Positions 27,155 to 34,484 of a stretch of DNA of 64,000 nt are shown piece by piece. The stretch is taken from assembly GCF_024748615.1 (NCBI RefSeq), contig NZ_CP087168.1:3162001-3226000 (forward strand). Direction: 5' to 3'. Within the stretch, counting starts at the first letter, position 1, and each line of letters begins with the position of its first letter. The translations under genes and the position numbers were made by a program. This DNA is from Pseudomonas sp. B21-048 (GTDB taxonomy: Bacteria; Pseudomonadota; Gammaproteobacteria; Pseudomonadales; Pseudomonadaceae). The notes beneath the pieces were generated by a model. The model had not been told where the DNA came from, searched no databases, and worked only from the letters and a program-made list of their open reading frames with translations.

Positions 27155-28062
27155 GCTGGGGCTCCCTGAGAGCTATCGTTGAAATCCGGCGCAATCTGCT
27201 GCGCATAATGCTTGGCAACTTGCCCGGCGGTGGTGAACCAAACGGCATCGTCCCGGCGCTTGATGTGTTCAAGCAGTTTGCGCAAGGCTTGTAGCCGAAA
27301 CGGCTGACCCATGATGAAGGTGTGCAGGGTCATGCCGTAGACGAGGGACTGCTGGGTGGACTGGACCAGCATTTCATCGAAATTGGCGATCGCCATTTCC
27401 GCGAAGGCCGGTGCGGTTCCGTGGTGCAGAACGACCATGGGCACATCGTTGACTTCATGCGGGTAAGGCAGGCTTAGCAGCTTGCCTTCACGGGTTTTCA
27501 TCCATACCGGCTGGTCATCCATCGGCCAGTCCAGCGTGTATAAATAGCCGGCTTCTTGCAGCAGGTCTTCGGTCACGGCGCTGGGGTTGGCACCGGGGCT
27601 CATCCAGCCGGCGGGCTGTAAGCCGCTGTGTTGCTTGATCGATTCGGTCGCCGAATGGATCAACTGCCGTTCCTGCTCTTCTGACAAACCGTTCTGTATT
27701 TCGGAGTTACTGCGCCCATGGGCAACGATTTCCGCTCCGGCGTCTACCAGTGCCTGTACCAGCTCAGGGCAGTGCTCATAGCATTCAGTGTTGAGCAGCA
27801 CCGTGAGCGGAATGTCCAACTCCTTGCACAGTGCAAGAATGCGCCAGCCGCCGACGCGATTGCCGTACTCGCGCCAAGCCCAGTTGTAGGTGTTCGGTTG
27901 AGAAATACCGGGCGAGTAAGACAGCCCGAGCCCGCCGCTGCCGTAGGAAAAATGCTCGACGCAGAGCGCGACATAAAACGCCAGTCGCTTGCCCTCCGGC
28001 CATTGGAAATCTGCGCGTGACTCTATGCCTGAATAAGCGAAACGATTAGGTCCAGGTAGCAT
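27151..28062 (-). CDS. CE4/PuuE-like polysaccharide deacetylase-family hydrolase
   Basis: A 303-residue cytoplasmic (no signal peptide) NodB-homology protein of the PuuE/allantoinase branch. The pattern FAYSGIESR, YNWAWREYGNRVGGWRIL, EIVAHGRSNSE (about 124) and MSPGANPS (about 154) matches that branch. The classic metal motif TFDD and HxxxH of sugar deacetylases is absent: the equivalent places read VLLNTECYEH and AHGRSN. Such proteins open cyclic ureides or imides, or deformylate, rather than act on polysaccharides. The start chosen has AAGGGGA upstream; the longest frame adds 18 residues. It follows the importer genes by 57 bases. Confidence 0.85.
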   Translation of the reverse strand: MLPGPNRFAYSGIESRADFQWPEGKRLAFYVALCVEHFSYGSGGLGLSYSPGISQPNTYNWAWREYGNRVGGWRILALCKELDIPLTVLLNTECYEHCPELVQALVDAGAEIVAHGRSNSEIQNGLSEEQERQLIHSATESIKQHSGLQPAGWMSPGANPSAVTEDLLQEAGYLYTLDWPMDDQPVWMKTREGKLLSLPYPHEVNDVPMVVLHHGTAPAFAEMAIANFDEMLVQSTQQSLVYGMTLHTFIMGQPFRLQALRKLLEHIKRRDDAVWFTTAGQVAKHYAQQIAPDFNDSSQGAPA

Positions 28063-28119
28063 GAGCAAGTCCCCTTTATGACAGTTCTTGAAGGAGTGGG
28101 AGCAACCGTTGGCCAATGG

Positions 28120-29091
28120 TCACGGGGTGTAACTGGCAGGCGCCATGACCTGGTCCAGGTTGATTGTTGCCACGTCTTGGGGCGAGATTTTCAGGGCGGG
28201 CAGCGACACGACTTTTTCGACGCGTTGCTTGTGCGCTGCCGCAACGGCCAGGCGCAAGGCGGAACGCCCCTGCTCGACCACCTGCTGCACCGAACTGCAC
28301 ACCACCTCGTTGTTGGCCAACAGCTCCCGGGTGGTCGGGCTGAAGTTAGAGGTGGAAACCTTGACTTGCTCCAGACGGCCCGAGGCACGCAGCGCGGCCA
28401 CCGCACCTGCGGCCATGTCTTCGGTGGCCGAGTAGATGCCTTTGAGGTTGGCGAATCGCTGCAACCAGTCTTCGGTGGTATTGAGCGAGGCGTTGCGGTT
28501 GTCTGCCAAGCGCGATTGCGCTACCACGTTGATCCCGGGGAATTTGTCTTTGAGGGTCTGGCGAAAACCCTCGGCGCGCAGGTCCGACCACGCTTGCCCG
28601 GCGGGACCTGCGAGCATTGCCACATCGCCCTGCCCTTGCAGCGCCTCACCGAGGCATTCGGCCTGCATGCGACCCATGTCGTAATGATCGGCGGTGACAA
28701 TGGAGGTCAGGTGCTGGCTGTTGGGCGGCGACGAAATACCGATCACCGCAATCCCCTGGCGCACCGCCTGATCGACCACCGCGCGCACCGCGTCACCATT
28801 GGTTGCGCCGACGACGATGGCTCCGACACGTCGCTGGATCAATGACTGCAACTGGGAGATCTGCTGGGCGACATTGCCATCCCCGCCAGCACTGAGCTTG
28901 ATCAGTTTGACGCCCTCCTTGCTCGCCTCGTCCTGCGCACCATAGGCGCTGGATATCCAGAAAGACTGCGACAGGCTTGGCACGGCATAACCGATCGTCA
29001 ACTCCTCGGCGCCCGCTCCGGCGACGCACGATAGGGTCACGGCAAGCATTGCAAGTGGCGCACGCCAAGGCTGTATGAACGTCTTCATCAT
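28120..29091 (-). CDS. Periplasmic sugar-type binding protein (Peripla_BP_4)
   Basis: A 323-residue protein with a signal peptide ending near AGAGAEE and a ribose-binding-type fold: SFWISSAYGAQDEA, QISQLQSLIQRRVGAIVVG, GRMQAECLGEAL and a hinge near YSATEDMAAGA. TorT- and RbsB-like proteins share it, and ligands outside sugars are common. The first ATG overlaps the permease stop (ATGA). Together with two permeases and a double ATPase it forms a complete importer. Confidence 0.88.
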   Translation of the reverse strand: MMKTFIQPWRAPLAMLAVTLSCVAGAGAEELTIGYAVPSLSQSFWISSAYGAQDEASKEGVKLIKLSAGGDGNVAQQISQLQSLIQRRVGAIVVGATNGDAVRAVVDQAVRQGIAVIGISSPPNSQHLTSIVTADHYDMGRMQAECLGEALQGQGDVAMLAGPAGQAWSDLRAEGFRQTLKDKFPGINVVAQSRLADNRNASLNTTEDWLQRFANLKGIYSATEDMAAGAVAALRASGRLEQVKVSTSNFSPTTRELLANNEVVCSSVQQVVEQGRSALRLAVAAAHKQRVEKVVSLPALKISPQDVATINLDQVMAPASYTP

Positions 29092-30056
29092 GATTCACCG
29101 TATGCGGTAGAGGAGGAAAAAAGCCGCAGGATCAAACGATCCAGGCCGCCAGCAACGAGAATGATCAGGCCCATCACGATCTCCGCAATGAACGGTGACA
29201 CCCCTTCGATATTCAATGCGGTCTCCAGCGCCTGGATCAGCAACACGCCGAAAAACACTGGCCAGACGCTCGCCGTCCCGCCCTGCAATGCGGTGCCGCC
29301 GATCACGGCCGCGGCCACCGACTGCAGCGCCCAACTGACGCCTTCGGTGGGTAAGCCGGTGCCGGTCTTGCAAAAGAGCACGGCGCCGGCCAGGCCCGCC
29401 AATGCGCCACAGGCCAGATAGGCGATGCACGTCACCCGGCGACTGTCGACGCCTACCAGCGACGCGGCCTGCGGGTCGCAGCCGACCATGAAGAGGTGCC
29501 GCCCGAGGGTGAATTTCTTCAGGATCAGCCCGACCAGCAGCATGCAAATCAAGGCCGGGGCCAGCAGTAGCGGGATCCCCGCGACGTTTTGAAAGGCCAG
29601 GTCTGTCAGTGCACTGGCGTCGATGGGCACCACCGGTTGACCGTCATCGGAAATCAGCCGCGCCAGGCCTTGAGCCGCGATCATGCTGCACAGTGTCGCG
29701 ACAATCGGCTGCACCCGAAGGAAGGCAATCAGCAGCCCATTGAGGCCACCGAACAGCAAACCGGTCACCACCGCGAGGGCGATCGAGGGCGTGCCCAGCC
29801 AATCCATGGTCAGTGCCGCGACGGTACTCGAACAGGCCGCGACCGCCCCCACCGAAATATCAAAGCCGCGCACCAGCATCACCAACATCTGCCCCAACGC
29901 CAGCAGCGCGAGGATGGCGGCTTGCGAGCCGATGTTTTGCAGGTTGCCCAGGCTTGCGTAATCGGCAACCAGGGCCCCGGCCATCAATAAAACCAGGAGC
30001 AAAGCACCGGGGGCCACCAGAAAACGTGCCTGGCGGTTGATCGTTGATGCCTTCAT
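29088..30056 (-). CDS. Ribose-type ABC transporter permease (second)
   Basis: A 322-residue RbsC-like permease (BPD_transp_2) with eight to ten membrane helices. Family patterns include LVRGFDISVGA (about 60-70), GLLIAFLRVQPIVATL and VSWALQSVAAAVIGGTALQGG (in two parts, about 235-260). The start overlaps the preceding permease gene by four bases. It is not a close copy of that permease, so the membrane part is probably a heterodimer. Confidence 0.9.
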   Translation of the reverse strand: MKASTINRQARFLVAPGALLLVLLMAGALVADYASLGNLQNIGSQAAILALLALGQMLVMLVRGFDISVGAVAACSSTVAALTMDWLGTPSIALAVVTGLLFGGLNGLLIAFLRVQPIVATLCSMIAAQGLARLISDDGQPVVPIDASALTDLAFQNVAGIPLLLAPALICMLLVGLILKKFTLGRHLFMVGCDPQAASLVGVDSRRVTCIAYLACGALAGLAGAVLFCKTGTGLPTEGVSWALQSVAAAVIGGTALQGGTASVWPVFFGVLLIQALETALNIEGVSPFIAEIVMGLIILVAGGLDRLILRLFSSSTAYGES

Positions 30057-31039
30057 TGAGCGTTGCCCCTGAGCAGATGGATGCAGCGTCGACGAACGTT
30101 GGGCATTTGCGGCAGCACCACCGCGGCACCGATAACCAGCGCCATCAGCAACTGCTGCCAGGCCGAAGTCAGGTTGAGCAGCACCACAGCGTTATTGAGC
30201 ATGGCGATGATCAGCGCCCCGCATACCACCTGCACTGCAGAACCGCGTCCGCCATTCAACGGAATCCCGCCAATGGCACAGACCGCGATGGTGGCGAACG
30301 CCAGGTCGGGATAAAGATTGGGCTGACCGGAGCCAACGCGGCTGGTCAGAATCGCCCCGGCCAGTGCGCAAAACAGCCCGGCGACGATATAGGCCAGCAA
30401 CACCATGCGGCGTGCCGGCAGCCCGGCATTCAGCGCGGCGTTGAAGCTGGTCCCGATCAGGTACCAGCTGCGCCCGACCAGCGTGTACCGCAACAGGCCA
30501 TGCAGGCTCAGTACCGCCAGCAGTGCAAGGATGATCGGCACCGGTATACCCGCGACGTGCCCGCTGCCCAGCCACAAGAAGCCCGGCGAAGGTGCGGCGT
30601 CCAGCGGCATTCCGCCGGACAGCAGCGACGCCAGACCATGCAGCACCAGCAACATGCCCAGGGTCACCAGAAAGGCCGGAAGCTTCAGGTACGCGATCAG
30701 TAAACCGTTGCATAAGCCGACCAGCACCGCGACACAGATACCGCCGGTAAATGCCAGTGCGACACCCAGCTCGGGCGCCAGTATCACGGTCACAACGCTG
30801 AGCAGCGCGACCGCCGAGCCCATTGAGAAATCGATTCCGCCGACGATCAGGATCCCGGTCTGCCCGCAGGCCGCAATCAGCAGAATCGAGCCGACACGCA
30901 ATACGTTCTGCAGGTTGTCCACGGACAGGAATCTCGGCACGAACAATACACACAAGACAAACACCAGCAGCGGCACGGCAATCACACCGATCCGCGAGCC
31001 CAGCGCAATCGCCGGACGCTGTTTGATCAACGTCGTCAT
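30053..31039 (-). CDS. Ribose-type ABC transporter permease (first)
   Basis: A 328-residue RbsC-like permease with GILIVGGIDFSMGSAVAL (about 63-80), LIAYLKLPAFLVTLGML (about 113-130) and FATIAVCAIGGIPLNGGRG (about 240-258). I use the ATG that shares one base with the ATPase stop (TGATG) rather than a GTG two codons earlier. It pairs with the next permease in the same importer. Confidence 0.9.
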   Translation of the reverse strand: MTTLIKQRPAIALGSRIGVIAVPLLVFVLCVLFVPRFLSVDNLQNVLRVGSILLIAACGQTGILIVGGIDFSMGSAVALLSVVTVILAPELGVALAFTGGICVAVLVGLCNGLLIAYLKLPAFLVTLGMLLVLHGLASLLSGGMPLDAAPSPGFLWLGSGHVAGIPVPIILALLAVLSLHGLLRYTLVGRSWYLIGTSFNAALNAGLPARRMVLLAYIVAGLFCALAGAILTSRVGSGQPNLYPDLAFATIAVCAIGGIPLNGGRGSAVQVVCGALIIAMLNNAVVLLNLTSAWQQLLMALVIGAAVVLPQMPNVRRRCIHLLRGNAQ

Positions 31040-32529
31040 CAGCACGCTCCCACCATCATTGAAAGGACTGCATCAGTTTGCGCGTCGGCCATCATCCGGC
31101 CTGCGACCTGATGGGAGGCGACCACCAGCAACTGATGACACAAAGTGTTCACCTCCAGCAGATCGGACGACACCACGATGATCGCAATGCCACGACAGGC
31201 CAGTGCACGAAGCGCTTGATGAATGCTTTCGCGGGCCCCCACATCCACCCCTCGGGTCGGCTCCAACACCACCAGGGCCCGTAGGTTCGGTAGTACCAGG
31301 TTGCGCAAGAACAGCAGCTTTTGTTGATTGCCACCGCTGTAATGCGCCGCGTCCAGATCTAGCCGTGGGGGGTTGAGATTAAATTGAGCGATCAAGGCGT
31401 CGAACGGAGCGGCCTCCTCGCGCAAGCGCAGGACGCCCCAGCTCGAAAAAACACGCAAGACTGATGCCGAGGCGTTTTGCAGCGCGGACAAGCCGAGGAA
31501 CAAACCATCGGCATGTCGATCCGAGGGCACGTAGCCAATACCGGCGCGCATTGCCGACTGGCGATCATTGACTACCTCGGACGTTGCATTGAGCGAGACC
31601 GTCCCGCCGTGGCCGCTGGCCGCACCCGCCAGCACCTCGCCCAGACGCAGGGCGCCAGAACCGGCGACACCGACGATACCGAGCACTTCACCCTGGTGCA
31701 CGCAAAGCGATATCGGTTGCGCCGTGGGGGTCAGCCGGATGTCCTTGGCCTCAAGCACCACCTCACCTCGGGTACTCACGCACAACGCTTGTGGCTCAAA
31801 GGTTTGCCCGAGCATGTGCTGGACGATCTGCGCCGCTGAAATGTCGTCACGGGCAGCGGCATTCACCACCGTCAGACCGTCGCGCAGAATGGTCACGGCG
31901 TCCGCCATGCGCTTGATATCGTCGATCTTGTGCGAGATGTAGAGAATCGCCGTGCCTTTGGCGCACAGCACCTGCAACGCCTGATGCAGGCGATCGGCTT
32001 CCCTGGCGCCCAGGGCGGCGGTCGGTTCGTCGAGAATCAGCACCGAACAGCGCCGGCCCACGCCACGGGCGATTTCCAGCAACTGCCGCTCGCCCAGAGA
32101 CAGCTCATCGACCAGGCTGTCCAGCGATACATCGAGGCCGACCAGGCTCAGCACTTCAGTCGCTTGCTGGCGATCCAGGCAGTTGTTCCGGGCCCACGAA
32201 CGTTGCGCGCTACCCAGGCCAAAGGCACTCAGGTTTTCAAGCACGGTCAATGGGGTGAACAAAGTGGAATGCTGATAAACCGGAACCACGCCCTGTTTCA
32301 ATGCATCACGCACCGAACTGAAGACTACCGGCTGCCCGTCCAGCACCAGTGCCCCGCCATCCGGGCGAATGGCGCCGACCAGGATTTTGACGAATGTCGA
32401 TTTTCCTGCGCCGTTCTCCCCCATCAATGCGTGAATCTGCCCAGCTTTCAGCACCAGGTTCGCATCGCGCAGAGCGCAGGTGGTGCCATAGTGTTTGGAA
32501 ATTCCTGACGCCTGAAAAATGGTTTTCAT
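31039..32529 (-). CDS. Ribose-type ABC transporter ATPase (two ATPase domains)
   Basis: A 496-residue RbsA/MglA-like protein with two nucleotide-binding domains. The first (about 1-235) has Walker A GENGAGKST, signature LSLGERQLLEIARG and Walker B LILDEPTAAL. The second (about 250-496) has a degenerate Walker A (VGVAGSGALRLGE) but keeps YSGGNQQKLLFLRNL and VVLEPTRGVDVG, as is usual. I chose the ATG at MKTIFQASG because the upstream extension looks non-coding. It is the first gene of the nine-gene operon and faces the LysR gene across 163 bases that hold a perfect palindrome. Confidence 0.9.
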   Translation of the reverse strand: MKTIFQASGISKHYGTTCALRDANLVLKAGQIHALMGENGAGKSTFVKILVGAIRPDGGALVLDGQPVVFSSVRDALKQGVVPVYQHSTLFTPLTVLENLSAFGLGSAQRSWARNNCLDRQQATEVLSLVGLDVSLDSLVDELSLGERQLLEIARGVGRRCSVLILDEPTAALGAREADRLHQALQVLCAKGTAILYISHKIDDIKRMADAVTILRDGLTVVNAAARDDISAAQIVQHMLGQTFEPQALCVSTRGEVVLEAKDIRLTPTAQPISLCVHQGEVLGIVGVAGSGALRLGEVLAGAASGHGGTVSLNATSEVVNDRQSAMRAGIGYVPSDRHADGLFLGLSALQNASASVLRVFSSWGVLRLREEAAPFDALIAQFNLNPPRLDLDAAHYSGGNQQKLLFLRNLVLPNLRALVVLEPTRGVDVGARESIHQALRALACRGIAIIVVSSDLLEVNTLCHQLLVVASHQVAGRMMADAQTDAVLSMMVGAC

Positions 32530-32644
32530 TGTAATTAGGCTCTTCCAATTCTGGGTTTGCACGCCCCAGCGGGCATTGGTCGCCGGCTGATGGGGTGATC
32601 GTAGGGCCGACCTGCGCGGCCTGACAAACAACTTGTTGCACCTC

Positions 32645-32669
32645 TATGCATGAGCCAGAATCATGCATA
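32645..32669. promoter_or_regulatory. Perfect 25-bp dyad, candidate LysR operator
   Basis: Arms TATGCATGA and TCATGCATA are exact reverse complements separated by 7 bases. It lies 23 bases before the chosen LysR start and 115 bases from the divergent ATPase start, where a LysR-type regulator normally binds. It contains the T-N11-A pattern. Its position over the earliest possible LysR start codon (32663) also argues for the later start. Confidence 0.6.
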
Positions 32670-32692
32670 AACCTTTCCCAGGTGGTGCCCGC

Positions 32693-33673
32693 ATGTCGCC
32701 TCAGTTGCCCCCGCTTGCTGCGCTCAAAGTGTTCGAAGTCGCCGCCCGTCATTTGTCTTTCACCGACGCCGGCAAGGAACTGTTCATTACCCAAAGCGCC
32801 GTCAGTCGCCAAATCCGCGCCCTTGAATCCTTCCTGGGCTGCAAGCTGTTCGTGCGCATGACCCGGCGCATTGAGCTGACCGATGCCGGCAGCCAATACA
32901 TGCAGAGCATTCAGGCCGCGTTTCAGGCCATCGCCAAAGCCACTACCAAAGTCAGGAACAGCAAGGACCCGCAGATAGTGACGGTCAACGTGCTGCCGAC
33001 GCTCGCCACACTCTGGCTGATGCCACGCCTGGGCAAGTTCACCCAGGCTTATCCAGACATTGAGCTACGCCTGATCACCTCGATCCATCCGGTGGATTTT
33101 CATTCAGGCACCGTCGACGTCGCCCTACGGGTGGGGAGGCTGCCGGGCAAGGTCTATCAGAAGAACCGGCCGCGCATAGAAATGGAGATGGTCGAAGATT
33201 GGGCCGGCGTCAGGGCTGAGCCGTTGTTTGCCGACGTGCTGGTGCCGGTCATTGCCCGTCGCCTACTGTCCCAGGGCGCACCGCTGGAGACGCCCAAGGA
33301 TCTGCTGCATTACCGGCTGATAAATACCTCAAGCCGCAAGCATGCCTGGCCTGACTGGCTTGGGCAGCACAAGCTCAATTACGAAAAGTTCAAGGAGACG
33401 GCGGATTTCGGGCACTTCTTTATTGCGTTGCAGGCGGCACGCGATTGCAAGGGCGTGGCGATCGTGCCACTGGTGCTGCTCCAGCAATGTGATTTTCGCC
33501 ATGAACTGCAGTGCCCTTTCGAGCCAGGGCTTGAGAGTGCCGGGGAGTATTACCTGCTGACCGGCAAAGACGCGGCGGAGGACCGCGCCCTGAGATTGTT
33601 CTGCAAATGGGTACAGAGTGAAGCGGCGCAGATTCGTGACCTGGCGAGAAAGATCATTCATGAAACCAAGTGA
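32693..33673 (+). CDS. LysR-family regulator (GcvA-like)
   Basis: A 326-residue LysR protein. The N-terminal winged helix (about 5-62) shows LAALKVFEVAARHLSFTDAG, LFITQSAVSRQIRALE and LFVR; the effector domain (about 90-300) has the GcvA-like spelling VNVLPTLATLWLMPRL and DIELRLITS. GcvA-like members often control amino acid or amide catabolism. AGG ten bases before this ATG and the palindrome over the earlier one favour this start. Divergent orientation makes the nine-gene operon its probable target, with the downstream exported RidA gene possibly co-regulated. Confidence 0.9.
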   Translation: MSPQLPPLAALKVFEVAARHLSFTDAGKELFITQSAVSRQIRALESFLGCKLFVRMTRRIELTDAGSQYMQSIQAAFQAIAKATTKVRNSKDPQIVTVNVLPTLATLWLMPRLGKFTQAYPDIELRLITSIHPVDFHSGTVDVALRVGRLPGKVYQKNRPRIEMEMVEDWAGVRAEPLFADVLVPVIARRLLSQGAPLETPKDLLHYRLINTSSRKHAWPDWLGQHKLNYEKFKETADFGHFFIALQAARDCKGVAIVPLVLLQQCDFRHELQCPFEPGLESAGEYYLLTGKDAAEDRALRLFCKWVQSEAAQIRDLARKIIHETK

Positions 33674-33824
33674 ACTCCATCACGCATGCCCTCAGCTCAT
33701 GCCTGTGTGCAATCAAATCGTTTGTCAGTGCATGAGCACCTGCCGATGATCGGTTGCTGCGCCGCAATCCCTGATGACAGGACTGCTCGGCGCGGCAATG
33801 CCAAGACATCAAAGGGGAACTCCG

Positions 33825-34340
33825 ATGCGTGTTGCAACCTTCGCTATCGTACTAACTGGAATGCTGACTACCATGACTACCCAAGCCAGTGACACAATTG
33901 TTCGTCACCTGAACCCCGCCAGTGCCAACGAGCCTTGGGCTCGGGAGTTCGCCGAAGCCATCGAGGTCCCTGCCAATGCCAGGCAGATCGTCCTCAGCGG
34001 GGTCGGGCCTCAGCTTGCCGACCCAAGCGCCGCAGCCGGCTCGATCAAGGCCTACGGCGACACCAAGGCGCAAACCCTGAGTGTCATCAAGCAGATCGAG
34101 GCCACACTGAAGCGTCACGGTTACACCCTGGGTGACGTGGTGAGCATGCAAGCGCTTGTCGTCGGCGACCCGGCGTTGAACGGAGAGGCCGACTTCGAGG
34201 GGTTCTCCGAAGTTTACAACCAGTACTTCGGAACGCAGGCCCAGCCTTACGTGCCTGCGCGTACCCGCGCTCAAGTCATACGCCTGGTACCGCCGGGCTG
34301 GTTGGTGGAGATCACGGTTACAGCGATCAAGGCGCAGTAA
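33825..34340 (+). CDS. Exported RidA/YjgF-family protein
   Basis: A 171-residue protein with a signal peptide (about 1-22, ending near TTQASD) followed by a RidA fold. Family elements include QIVLSGVGPQL, GDTKAQTLSVIKQIEATLKR, GYTLGDVVSMQALVVG and PARTRAQVIRLVPPG, where the first Arg of PARTR aligns with the deaminase Arg of RidA. RidA proteins hydrolyse reactive enamines/imines; several subfamilies are periplasmic or of other activity. AAGGGGA upstream of the ATG fixes the start. It follows the LysR gene by 151 bases that hold nothing I recognise. Confidence 0.87.
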   Translation: MRVATFAIVLTGMLTTMTTQASDTIVRHLNPASANEPWAREFAEAIEVPANARQIVLSGVGPQLADPSAAAGSIKAYGDTKAQTLSVIKQIEATLKRHGYTLGDVVSMQALVVGDPALNGEADFEGFSEVYNQYFGTQAQPYVPARTRAQVIRLVPPGWLVEITVTAIKAQ

Positions 34341-34484
34341 CGCCACGCCTGCAATTGAATTTGACCTGACAGTCACGAACGTAAATCCGGTAACTGTCAG
34401 ATCAAGTCTGAGATACCACTCAGCTAACTGATGCTATCGCGATTGCTTGAGAGAGCCGTACCTCCGAATACAGCAATCACTCCA

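Noticed and set aside
34366..34400. Inverted repeat after the RidA gene (8-bp arms, 19-nt loop)
   Set aside because: Too long a loop and no T run; not convincing as a terminator.
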